From the NCBI GenBank assembly GCA_934699585.1, contig CAKUWY010000006.1:82525-146524 (forward strand): DNA of 64,000 nucleotides, written 5' to 3'. A program made the translations under genes and the position numbers. This document shows, piece after piece, positions 1-7,645 of the stretch (positions within the stretch are counted from its first letter, which is position 1; each line of letters begins with the position of its first letter). This stretch comes from an uncultured Fibrobacter sp. GTDB lineage: Bacteria > Fibrobacterota > Fibrobacteria > Fibrobacterales > Fibrobacteraceae. Below the pieces are notes generated by a model that did no database searches, was not told the origin of the DNA, and was given only the letters and a program-made list of their open reading frames with translations.

Positions 1-28
1 ATGAATTAAATCGGCAGAATTTCGGCAA

Positions 29-208
29 CTAGAACCTCTTGGTTTCGATAACCTTGTCCTGCTTCTGCTGCAGGATTATATCACAGACCTTGGCGAAAAA
101 ATCCGCTTCCTCTGCACTCTGGGCACTATCGACCAAGTCGGACGAATCCGTAAAATTCATCCTTTTGCATTCCTCGTAAAGTTCATGCAATTTTTTAGTT
201 TCACACAT
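29..208 (-). CDS. Small hypothetical protein
   Basis: This is a 59-residue acidic, helical-looking protein that I do not recognise. An in-frame start exists upstream at 283, but the ATG at 208 is preferred. It has a purine-rich GTGAGG about 7 nt before it and a TATATTT box a little further upstream, and the extra N-terminus would read through that promoter-like stretch. There is no signal peptide or membrane segment. A run of Lys, Gln and Asp at the C-terminus suggests a soluble protein. Its position next to repeats and a RhuM fragment suggests an accessory gene. It could be an orphan antitoxin-like gene, but nothing in the sequence proves that. Confidence 0.45.
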   Translation of the reverse strand: MCETKKLHELYEECKRMNFTDSSDLVDSAQSAEEADFFAKVCDIILQQKQDKVIETKRF

Positions 209-297
209 CTGTAACCTCACCCTAAATATACACTTTTCCACTAAAAAAGGCAAATGACATTCCCTATTTCGCCATTGATGCAAAAGGGAGGAACTGA

Positions 298-323
298 TTA
301 ATCACTTTTTAAGCAGTGATTAA
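298..323. terminator. Inverted repeat, 9-bp stem
   Basis: TTAATCACT and AGTGATTAA form a perfect 9-bp stem around an 8-nt T-rich loop. It lies upstream of the minus-strand gene at 29-208, so it may end transcription entering from the left or act as an operator. No long T-run follows on either strand, so the terminator call is weak. Confidence 0.35.
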
Positions 324-346
324 TGACTAAAAGCACTTGAAATACA

Positions 347-545
347 AAGGGGGAAGCCTCCCCCTCGTCAAAGCCTTGCCCAACCATTGTCATGCCCGCC
401 TTGAGCGGGCACCTCCGACCCTAACCAGCATCACCATTAAGCAATAGGGCAAGTCTTTGCCTACCCCCTCTGCGGGGGCACACCACCTAAAGGTGGCCAT
501 GCCCACATAAGCGCTGAAGCGCTAAGTGGTCAAAGGCCGCAACGC
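347..545. repeat. Dispersed intergenic repeat cluster
   Basis: This gene-free stretch is a patchwork of short palindromes that recur in the window. It contains a GGGGGAAGCCTCCCCCTC unit (also at about 58868), a CATGCCCGCC...GCGGGCACC hairpin near 389-416, and a CCACCTAAAGGTGG plus AGCGCTGAAGCGCT block at 481-530. The last block is a diverged inverted relative of the repeats at 1065 and 25057. No gene is visible in it. Confidence 0.75.
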
Positions 546-580
546 CCCCTAAATAATCCGAGTCTCAAGGGCACAGTCGC
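537..580. repeat. 44-bp exact repeat, copy 1
   Basis: These 44 bases are identical to 58992-59035. The copy lies immediately before the RhuM fragment and runs in frame into it. The first codons of that open frame, ending in Ser-Gln-Ala-Gln-Met, therefore derive partly from the repeat or are shared with it. Confidence 0.85.
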
Positions 581-588
581 AGGCACAG

Positions 589-891
589 ATGGTGAAATTG
601 TTTGATAAATACCAATCTGTTATTGCAAGGCACATCAAAAATGTGTTTAAGGAGGGAGAACTCCCACAAGAGGGTAATATGCAAATTTTGCATATTACCC
701 TGTCAAAATTCAAGCCAACAACAATATATTCACTCGACGTATTTATCTCCGTCGGTTATCGCGTCAAATCATTCCGAAGAACCCAATTCCGCCGCTGGGC
801 GAATCAAGTCCTGAAAGACTACATACTCAAGGGCTATGCCGTAAACCAACGTAAAATTGCGACTGATTTGCAAATTGCAGACCGCTTATAG
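589..891 (+). pseudogene. RhuM-family virulence/DNA-interacting protein, N-terminal remnant
   Basis: The 100-residue product resembles the N-terminal part of RhuM proteins, which begin with a QAQMVELF-like segment and contain a conserved SVGYRVKS..GTQFR.WA..VLKDY block. Here VKLFDKYQSVIARHIKNVFK, ISVGYRVKSF and TQFRRWANQVLKDYILKGYA are visible, followed by VNQRKI. Full RhuM proteins are roughly 300 residues or more, and the C-terminal two thirds are absent. The middle reads poorly (residues 30-45) where the family usually has a substrate-like loop. The open frame continues upstream to about 553 through an exact dispersed repeat. I read this as a decayed genomic-island gene, not a functional protein. 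Confidence 0.6.
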
Positions 892-1064
892 CGTCTTGAA
901 CTTTATAACACCCGGGGAGGTCATTGAGAAGGTCCGCGAAAGCACGAAGGGGTGAAAAGGGAGAGGGGGGAGCGGATGATGCATGAAGGCCCTCGCCAAG
1001 ATGATAGTGGATCCTCGCCTTCGCGAGGATGACGAGAAAGGTCGCGAGGACGACATGCAGCAGA
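892..1064. repeat. Gene-free repeat region with GGATCCTCGCC hairpin
   Basis: No convincing gene is present. A hairpin of the form GGATCCTCGCC-TT-CGCGAGGATGAC lies at about 1008-1033, followed by half-sites (GTCGCGAGGACGACATG). It belongs to the same loose family as 31533-31590, 58793-58860 and 63943-63975. Open frames here only reflect repeat composition. Confidence 0.65.
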
Positions 1065-1191
1065 AGCGACCTTTGGACACTTGGCCTTTTATACGACTCT
1101 TAGTGCTTTAGCACTTAGTGGAGTTATGCCCTTTGGGTAAGGCCTTAGTGTACATGGCCACCTTTAGGTGGTGCGGGAGGCCTCCCCCACC
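1065..1191. repeat. Long dispersed repeat, copy 1 (95 bp exact plus diverged tail)
   Basis: Positions 1065-1159 are identical to 25057-25151, and similarity continues to about 1191 through the CACCTTTAGGTGG hairpin. The unit contains self-complementary blocks (GTGCTTTAGCAC, CTAAGGCCTTAG-like). A diverged inverted copy is at 36278-36361 and a partial one at 481-530. It lies between the RhuM remnant and the promoter of the large activase gene. Confidence 0.85.
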
Positions 1192-1267
1192 ATTTTAGCG
1201 ACCCCTAGTCCAGTTTTTAGGCTGTCCCGTCGTTTTTCTTGACCTAAAGTTCGTGTTTTTTGCCCCA

Positions 1268-1281
1268 TTTTTCTATCTTTG
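1268..1281 (+). promoter_or_regulatory. TTTCTATcTTT promoter-like box
   Basis: The sequence TTTTTCTATCTTT ends 9 nt before the ATG at 1290, and no Shine-Dalgarno sequence lies between. The same box and even the following CCCACTATGAGC recur before hisS (62571-62592). If the box is a -10 element, the transcript would be leaderless or nearly so. Confidence 0.5.
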
Positions 1282-1289
1282 AGCCCACT

Positions 1290-4200
1290 ATGAGCAATTT
1301 GAAGAACGATTTGTGGGTCGGCGTGGACGTGGGTTCTACCACCGTGAAAATCGCAGTTGTCGATCCAGAGACCAGCAAGCTTTTGCATTATACGTACCAG
1401 CGCCACAACGCCATGCAGGCGCAAAAGGTTTACGAGGTGCTGCGGGAGGCTCACGGGCTGTTCCCCGAAAAGAATTTCAGGGTTGCCTTCTGCGGTAGCG
1501 GCGGTCAGCCCTTCGCCGAAGCCACCCATGCCTTCTTTGTGCAAGAAGTGGTGGCCAACGCCCTTGCGGTGCGTGCAACTTACCCGGAATCTAGGGTCGC
1601 CATCGAACTGGGCGGCCAGGATGCAAAGGTGGTGTTCTTCGAAAAAGACAAGACTACCGGCAAGCTCATTGCCTCTGACATGCGTATGAACGGCGTGTGC
1701 GCCGGCGGTACCGGTGCCTTTATCGACCAGGTGGCCGAACTTTTGCGCATCAAGACTGAAGCCTTCGAAGGCTTCGCCAAGCGGGGCCAGAAGGTTTACG
1801 AGATTTCGGGCCGTTGCGGCGTGTTCGCCAAAACCGACATCCAGCCCATGCTGAACAACGGCGTTGCCAAGGAAGACATCGCCCTTTCCAGTTTCCACGC
1901 CATCGCAAAGCAAACCATCGGCGGTCTTGCCCAGGGTATGGAAATCAAGCCGCCCGTGATTTTCGAAGGTGGCCCGCTCACCTTTAACCCGACACTCGTT
2001 CGCGCCTTCAAGGAACGCCTAGGCATTAGCGACGAGCAGGCCATTGTGCCGGAACACTCCGAAGTGCTGGTGGCCATGGGTGCCGCCCTTTCCCTCGGGT
2101 CCATGTTCGCCGATCAGGAATGCCAGTACCGCCGGGAAGGCTCCCTGGATTCCCTCATCCACTTCAACGAAACCCGCCAGGCCGAAAACAAGGCCAAGGC
2201 CGCCGCCGACCTGTTCTTCAAGAACGACGCCGAATACAAGCTGTTCCTGGAAGAACACAAGATGGCGGGCAACAACTACCCCCAGCCCGCCTCGGGCTCT
2301 ACCCTGAACGTGTACCTGGGTATTGACGCGGGTTCTACCACCACGAAGTTCGTCTTGATGGACGAGCAGGAAAACGTGGTGGACGGCTTTTACGCCAGCA
2401 ACAACGGCGAACCCCTGCAGGTGCTGAAAAACGCCCTGAACGAACTCAGCGACCGCTACGAGGAATACGGCTGCACCCTGAACATTTTGGGTGTAGGAAC
2501 AACTGGCTACGGCGAGCAGCTTTTTGCGAAGGCCGTACACGCCGACTACCATACGGTGGAGACGGTGGCCCACGCCAACGCCGCCCAGAAGATCTGCCCC
2601 GACGTAAGCTTCATCTTGGACATCGGCGGCCAGGACATGAAGGCCATCTCCGTGCAAGACGGCGTAGTCACGGGTATCATTCTGAACGAGGCCTGCTCTT
2701 CGGGTTGCGGCTCCTTTATCGAGACCTACGCCCGGAGCCTGGGAATTCCTATGGAAAAGATTGCGGAACTGGCCTTCAACGCCAAGAGTCCGTCCCAGTT
2801 GGGCAGCCGCTGCACCGTGTTCATGAACAGTTCCATCATCACGGAACAGCGCGACGGCAAGCAGCCCGAAGACATTATCGCAGGTATCTGCCGCTCCATT
2901 ATCAATAACGTTTTCACGAAGGTGATTCGTATCCGCAACCTGAACACCCTGGGCAAGAAGGTCGTGGTACAGGGCGGTACCTTCAAGAACAACGCCGTTC
3001 TCCGCGCCTTCGAGCAGTACACGGGCCTAAAGCCCATCCGTCCCGAACGTCCGGGCGAAATGGGCGCTATCGGTATCGCGCTTTTGACCAAGAAATTCAT
3101 GGAAGAAAAGCGCAAGACCGAACCGGAACTCAAGAGCCGCTTTATCGGGCTTGACGCCATGAAGACCTTCAGTTGGCACAACCAGCCGGGTCAGCTCTGC
3201 CAGTACTGCACCAACCATTGCTCACGTACCATCGTGACCTTCAGCGACGGCCAAAGCTTCGTGACGGGTAACCGCTGCGAACGCGGCGAAGTCACCGCCG
3301 ACCCCAACGACCCGAAGACCAAGGCGCTCATCGCCGAAATCAACAAGAAGATGCAGTCCGTGCCCGACATGATTAAGCGCACGAACCAGCTGTTGGTCAA
3401 GGACTACGCTCCGGCAAAGCTTGTGGAGAACAACGGCAAGACCATCGGTATTCCCCGCGTGCTGGAATTCTGGGCGAGCCTCCCCTTCTGGAAGGCCTTC
3501 TTTACAAGCCTTGGCTACACCGTCGTAGTGAGCCGCCAGAGCGACTACAAGATGTTCGAAGCGGGCCTCCACAGCGTGCCCTCTGACACGGTTTGCTTCC
3601 CGGCAAAGCTGGTCCACGGCCATGTGCTCAGTCTCATCGAAAAGAAGGTGGACCGCATCTTCTTCCCCATGATGGTGGCGGTTCCCAGCGACCACACCAA
3701 GTTCACGGCAACGTCCGTTTGCCCCGTAGTGCAGGCCTACCCCAACGTCTGCAAGAACACCGACGAGCCCGAAAAGAATTACGGCGTTCCCATGGACCAG
3801 CCCATATTCCACTGGTTCAACGCCAAACTCCGTCGCAGCCAGACTATTGACTGGTTCCACGAAAACTGGAAGCTGGACAAGAAGCTTTTGGACAAGGCTG
3901 TAACCGAAGGCGAGAAGGCGCTCAACAGTTACCGCACCACGCTTTTGGAAGAAGGCCAGAAGGTGCTGGACGACGTCCGGGCGAAAAATTCCTTTGCCGT
4001 GGTGATTGCAGGCCGCCCCTACCATGCGGACACGCTCATCAACCACAACATCGCAAGCCACTTTACCGCCATGGGCATTCCGGTGCTCACCACCGAATCG
4101 CTCCCCGGCGTTTACGACCAGGATGTGCCCAGCCACACCCGTATCGAAATCAAGAACACCTTCCACTTGCGCATGATTGGTGCCACCATGATTGCGGCGA

Positions 4201-5723
4201 AGGATCCAAACATCGAACTTGCGCAAATCGTAAGTTTCGGTTGCGGACACGACTCCATCTTGACCGACGAAATGATGCGCATGCTGCACCTTGATTCCAA
4301 CAAGGAAATGCTCATGCTCAAGCTGGACGAGGGTGATGCCCGGGGCCCCGTGGGAATCCGCGTCAAGAGCTTTATCGAAACGGTAAAGGCCCGCCGCGCG
4401 GCAAACCTGCCCGACAAGCCCGAAAGCCACGAGCCCCTGTTCCACACGCCCTTCTTGCCCGAAGACAAGAAGCGTCGCCGCATTCTGACACCGAACCTCT
4501 CTCCCGCCTTTACCGTGCTGGCTAGCGAATACATGAAGCGGGAAGGTTACATCGCCGAATACCTGCCGGTGGCCGACCGCAAGGCCATCGAACTCGGCAA
4601 GAAGTTCGTGCACAACGACATCTGCTTCCCCTGCCAGGTGAACATCGGCGAAGCCCTCCGCTGGCTGGTGGAACACCCCGAAGTTCCGCAGAACCAGGTT
4701 TCCATGTGCCTTGCCAAGAACTGCGAAAACTGCCGCGCCGTGCAGTACGCCGTACTCGCCCGTAAGGCCCTTGACGAAGCCGGTTTCAAGGACGTGACCA
4801 TCATTACCACCGGCGTGGACTACAAGGGCATGCACCCCGGTTTCCAGCTGGGCCTCGACTTCAGACTCCACATGCTGTGGGGCCTTGTGACCATGGACGC
4901 CATCGAGACCATGTACCGTGCCGTGCGCCCCTACGAAGTGAACGCAGGCGACACCCAGAAGGTCTACGACGAATGGATGCCCAAGGTGATTGCCGTCGCA
5001 GGCCACCTGACCACAGCCCAGCTAGTGCGGCCCTCCAAGCTCATCGAAGTCTTTGAACAGTGCATCGAGGCCTTCAACGGAATCGAAATCACCGAAGAAC
5101 GCAAGAAGGGTATCCGCAAGCCACGCGTAGCCGTGCTTGGCGAAATCCTGATGAACTACCACCCCAGCGCCAACGGCTTTGTGGAAAACTACCTGATGAA
5201 CAACGGCATGGAAGTCTACCTGCCGGGCATAACGGACTTTTTCCGCGTGGACGAGGTGGTCCGCGCCGAAAAGATCAAGCGCGGATTCTCCGCGAACCCC
5301 ATCATGGACCGCGTGGAAGGCGGCGTGACGGCAAGGGTCTATACCCACGCCGTGGAGACCGCCCGCAAGTCCATGCACAAGTTCAAGCTGTACGAGCACC
5401 ACGCCGACTGCGTGGAACTGAAGGACTACGTTTCCGACATCATCGACCCCACCTACAACACGGGCGAGGGCTGGATGATTCCGGGAGAAATCCTGTACAA
5501 CGCACAGCACGGAGTGAACAGCTACATCATCTTGCAGCCCTTCGCCTGCCTTGCAAACCACATCTCCGGCCGTGGCCTTACCAAGGCCGTGAAGGAACGC
5601 TGCCCCCACGTGCAGATTCTTAGTCTTGACTACGACCCGGATACCAGTTTTGCAAACATCGAAAACCGCCTGCAGATGCTGATTATCAACGCCCGCGAGC
5701 TGGAAAAAGCAAACCAGAAATGA
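1290..5723 (+). CDS. Giant 2-hydroxyacyl-CoA dehydratase/activase-like fusion protein (BadF/HgdC type)
   Basis: The protein has about 1477 residues. Two ATPase domains of the BadF/BadG/HgdC family are visible. The first starts at GVDVGSTTVKIA (about residues 11-270, with GGQDAK and GVCAGGTGAF). The second starts at LGIDAGSTTTKF (about 340-600, with DIGGQDMK and EACSSGCGSF). A Cys-rich motif CQYCTNHCSR follows, then a DUF2229-like region and an HgdB/dehydratase-like C-terminal half with several conserved Cys. Related long proteins are annotated as CoA-substrate-specific enzyme activases. They use ATP to drive electrons through a [4Fe-4S] cluster, but the substrate of these large fusions is generally unknown. 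The ATG at 1290 is preferred over 1260 because a promoter-like box lies just upstream of it. Confidence 0.85.
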   Translation: MSNLKNDLWVGVDVGSTTVKIAVVDPETSKLLHYTYQRHNAMQAQKVYEVLREAHGLFPEKNFRVAFCGSGGQPFAEATHAFFVQEVVANALAVRATYPESRVAIELGGQDAKVVFFEKDKTTGKLIASDMRMNGVCAGGTGAFIDQVAELLRIKTEAFEGFAKRGQKVYEISGRCGVFAKTDIQPMLNNGVAKEDIALSSFHAIAKQTIGGLAQGMEIKPPVIFEGGPLTFNPTLVRAFKERLGISDEQAIVPEHSEVLVAMGAALSLGSMFADQECQYRREGSLDSLIHFNETRQAENKAKAAADLFFKNDAEYKLFLEEHKMAGNNYPQPASGSTLNVYLGIDAGSTTTKFVLMDEQENVVDGFYASNNGEPLQVLKNALNELSDRYEEYGCTLNILGVGTTGYGEQLFAKAVHADYHTVETVAHANAAQKICPDVSFILDIGGQDMKAISVQDGVVTGIILNEACSSGCGSFIETYARSLGIPMEKIAELAFNAKSPSQLGSRCTVFMNSSIITEQRDGKQPEDIIAGICRSIINNVFTKVIRIRNLNTLGKKVVVQGGTFKNNAVLRAFEQYTGLKPIRPERPGEMGAIGIALLTKKFMEEKRKTEPELKSRFIGLDAMKTFSWHNQPGQLCQYCTNHCSRTIVTFSDGQSFVTGNRCERGEVTADPNDPKTKALIAEINKKMQSVPDMIKRTNQLLVKDYAPAKLVENNGKTIGIPRVLEFWASLPFWKAFFTSLGYTVVVSRQSDYKMFEAGLHSVPSDTVCFPAKLVHGHVLSLIEKKVDRIFFPMMVAVPSDHTKFTATSVCPVVQAYPNVCKNTDEPEKNYGVPMDQPIFHWFNAKLRRSQTIDWFHENWKLDKKLLDKAVTEGEKALNSYRTTLLEEGQKVLDDVRAKNSFAVVIAGRPYHADTLINHNIASHFTAMGIPVLTTESLPGVYDQDVPSHTRIEIKNTFHLRMIGATMIAAKDPNIELAQIVSFGCGHDSILTDEMMRMLHLDSNKEMLMLKLDEGDARGPVGIRVKSFIETVKARRAANLPDKPESHEPLFHTPFLPEDKKRRRILTPNLSPAFTVLASEYMKREGYIAEYLPVADRKAIELGKKFVHNDICFPCQVNIGEALRWLVEHPEVPQNQVSMCLAKNCENCRAVQYAVLARKALDEAGFKDVTIITTGVDYKGMHPGFQLGLDFRLHMLWGLVTMDAIETMYRAVRPYEVNAGDTQKVYDEWMPKVIAVAGHLTTAQLVRPSKLIEVFEQCIEAFNGIEITEERKKGIRKPRVAVLGEILMNYHPSANGFVENYLMNNGMEVYLPGITDFFRVDEVVRAEKIKRGFSANPIMDRVEGGVTARVYTHAVETARKSMHKFKLYEHHADCVELKDYVSDIIDPTYNTGEGWMIPGEILYNAQHGVNSYIILQPFACLANHISGRGLTKAVKERCPHVQILSLDYDPDTSFANIENRLQMLIINARELEKANQK

Positions 5724-6826
5724 TAATGCGGAGAGCCGTTCTGTTCTACCTGTGCATAGCGATTTTCGCTTTTGCACAGTCTAGTTCCGCTCCTCCCTCC
5801 AGCAAGGAAATCAACATGGACCTGGAACATGAAGACGTGTTCCAGCGTTATTCCGTAGTGCCGGTCCTGGGGTATACAGAAGAAACCGAATTCCAGTACG
5901 GTTTCATGGCCCTATTCTTCCTGAAGCCCGACCAGAAAGGAGAAAAGGTGCCCGAAATCGGGTTCACCGCTTACGGTTCCACCAGAGACCAGCTTCACCT
6001 GGCCCTGGAGCCCTATTTCTATTTTCTCCACGACCGGGTCACCCTTTGGAGCCTGCTCAAGTACCAGGACTGGGTCGCCAGCTATTTCGGGAGAGGCAAC
6101 GATCCGGACATAGACAAATTCGTCAACTACGACCGAAAAAAATTACAGCTGGGCACAAGGGTCGAATCCAGGATAGGACTGCCCCAGAGCCTCAAGTACG
6201 GCGTCGAAATCCACGTAGAGCATTCGGACATAGACTTTGAGGAAAGCGAGACCATCAAGACCCCGGATACCCATTCGGGCTGGCGAAACGGCATCGGTTA
6301 CCTGTTTGGGCTGGACACCCGGGACAACACCAACTGGACCCGCCACGGTTACCTTTTGCAGTGGCAACAGATGTTCTACAACAACCATTTCGGAGACTAC
6401 ACCTTCGACACGGAATCCCTGGACTTGCGAGGCTATACCGAAACACCCCTGCAAACCTCCCTGGCTCTCGGTTTTCTCTGGATGCGCTCCGGCGGAGACG
6501 TTCCCTTCGACATGCTGGCCGGCCCAGACGGAATATGCCGATTCCGCGGAGTGGAAAGTCTCTACTTCGGCGACAACCAGGCGGTCATTCTTCAGGCAGA
6601 AATCCGGCGCTTCTTGTTCTGGCGTTTCGGGAGCCACGTCTTTTTCGAAGGGGGCAAGTCCGGCGGCTATTTCAGCGACCTGGTTCGCAACGAATGGCAC
6701 AAGTCCGTCGGGATAGGCGCTCTGCTCGGCCTGAACCTGAAAGAAAACCTGTTTGCCCGCGCGGATTTTTCGTGGGTGGATTTCGACCACCTGGGTCTTT
6801 CGTTCTATGTCCGACAGGCTTTTTAA
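5720..6826 (+). CDS. Outer-membrane beta-barrel protein, BamA/Omp85 (D15) barrel-like
   Basis: The start overlaps the stop of the activase gene (ATGA), so the two are probably co-translated; an alternative ATG is 6 nt on. Residues 1-19 form a signal peptide ending FAFAQ. The rest is a run of alternating, aromatic-rich beta-strands ending in Phe, typical of an outer-membrane barrel. The pattern LRGYTETPLQTSLALGFLW followed by ICRFRGV and ending LGLNLKENLFARADFSWV resembles the D15/surface-antigen barrel domain. At 368 residues there is no room for POTRA repeats, so this is a barrel-only protein. Its substrate is unknown. The position before a lipid-making operon suggests an envelope role. Confidence 0.65.
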   Translation: MIMRRAVLFYLCIAIFAFAQSSSAPPSSKEINMDLEHEDVFQRYSVVPVLGYTEETEFQYGFMALFFLKPDQKGEKVPEIGFTAYGSTRDQLHLALEPYFYFLHDRVTLWSLLKYQDWVASYFGRGNDPDIDKFVNYDRKKLQLGTRVESRIGLPQSLKYGVEIHVEHSDIDFEESETIKTPDTHSGWRNGIGYLFGLDTRDNTNWTRHGYLLQWQQMFYNNHFGDYTFDTESLDLRGYTETPLQTSLALGFLWMRSGGDVPFDMLAGPDGICRFRGVESLYFGDNQAVILQAEIRRFLFWRFGSHVFFEGGKSGGYFSDLVRNEWHKSVGIGALLGLNLKENLFARADFSWVDFDHLGLSFYVRQAF

Positions 6827-6852
6827 CCAACCTCTAACTCAACAACTTCCCT

Positions 6853-7257
6853 ATGACCCCTTGTAACCACACCCACACCACCCGAATCGAAGTCCGCTAT
6901 GCCGAAACCGACCAGATGGGGGTGGTCCACCATGCCGTTTATCCCGTCTGGTTCGAACTGGCCCGTACCGACTATTTCCGTTCCCTTGGCGCCAGTTACC
7001 TGGAAATAGAAAAGGAGGGGTTTGTAAGCCCGGTTCTCAAGCTGGAAGTCCAATACAAGCGCCCCACCCACTATGGGGAATTTGTGGATATCGAAACCAC
7101 CCTGACCCGCAAGGGGGCTCTCCACTTCGTATTCGACTACAAGGTTTTTGTCGATGGAGCGCTCTGCACCACAGGCTCATCCGTGCACTGCTTTCTAAAA
7201 AACGGGCAACCCACGCGAGAACTGCCCGACCAAGTCAGAAAAATATTCCCGGATTAA
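6853..7257 (+). CDS. Acyl-CoA/ACP thioesterase, YbgC/FadM hotdog family
   Basis: The 134-residue single hotdog protein has the family signature near its start: VRYAETDQMGVVHHAVYPVW, with Asp and the HHA(V)Y segment that forms the catalytic site in 4-hydroxybenzoyl-CoA and YbgC thioesterases. It hydrolyses or recognises acyl thioesters in the cytoplasm. It sits 127 bp before the ACP gene on the same strand, with a promoter-like region between. Thioesterases of this type occur in aryl-polyene and other type II polyketide clusters as editing or release enzymes. I infer a similar role here. Confidence 0.85.
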   Translation: MTPCNHTHTTRIEVRYAETDQMGVVHHAVYPVWFELARTDYFRSLGASYLEIEKEGFVSPVLKLEVQYKRPTHYGEFVDIETTLTRKGALHFVFDYKVFVDGALCTTGSSVHCFLKNGQPTRELPDQVRKIFPD

Positions 7258-7335
7258 ACACTTTTACGCTCTTTTCGTCCTGCATATCGGGCGGTATATC
7301 GGAAAAAAACACGCTTTTTAGCGAGAAATTCCGTT

Positions 7336-7384
7336 ATTTTTCTATTTTTATCTTGTTATTTTCTAAAATTTTCGAGGTAAAAAA
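7336..7384 (+). promoter_or_regulatory. Promoter-like region and SD for the ACP-ketosynthase-Mla operon
   Basis: A TTTTTCTATTTTTA box at 7337-7350 lies in an AT-rich stretch that starts after the thioesterase stop. An SD-like GAGGT lies 8 nt before the ATG at 7385. The next visible promoter-like sequence on this strand is beyond the Mla genes. This is probably the main start of an eleven-gene operon. Confidence 0.45.
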
Positions 7385-7630
7385 ATGGATCAAGAAGAAG
7401 TCAAAAGCAAATTGAAGGCGTTTTTCATGTCGGATCTGGGCGTAGATGGCGACGTTCTCCAGTACGACACCGAACTTTTCGGCGAAGAAATCGGCCTGGA
7501 TTCCGTGGATTCCCTGGAAATCATCTCCTTCGTGGACAGCAACTTCAACGTGTCCATGACCGGCGTCGGCAAGGAACATTTCCAGTCCATCAATACGATT
7601 GCCGCCTATATAGAAGCCCACAAGGCATAA
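7385..7630 (+). CDS. Acyl carrier protein
   Basis: This is an 81-residue acidic protein with the phosphopantetheine attachment motif GLDSVDSLEI; Ser40 is the attachment residue. The length and the predicted four-helix composition match standalone ACPs. It is separated from the ketosynthase gene by only 15 bp and opens the operon, so it is most likely a dedicated carrier for the pathway encoded downstream and not the housekeeping AcpP. The housekeeping ACP would be expected beside fabD/fabG/fabF, which are not in this window in that arrangement. Confidence 0.93.
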   Translation: MDQEEVKSKLKAFFMSDLGVDGDVLQYDTELFGEEIGLDSVDSLEIISFVDSNFNVSMTGVGKEHFQSINTIAAYIEAHKA

Positions 7631-7645
7631 CCTAATCTACATCTT

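Noticed and set aside
886..1080. 64-codon minus-strand frame in the left repeat region
   Set aside because: It is repeat composition only, with no SD and no similarity.
1260..1289. Ten extra codons at the start of the activase
   Set aside because: They overlap the promoter-like TTTTTCTATCTTT box. The ATG at 1290 has the same context as the hisS start.
3222..5006. 594-codon minus-strand frame inside the activase gene
   Set aside because: It is antisense to recognisable dehydratase/activase motifs and has no SD or domain of its own.
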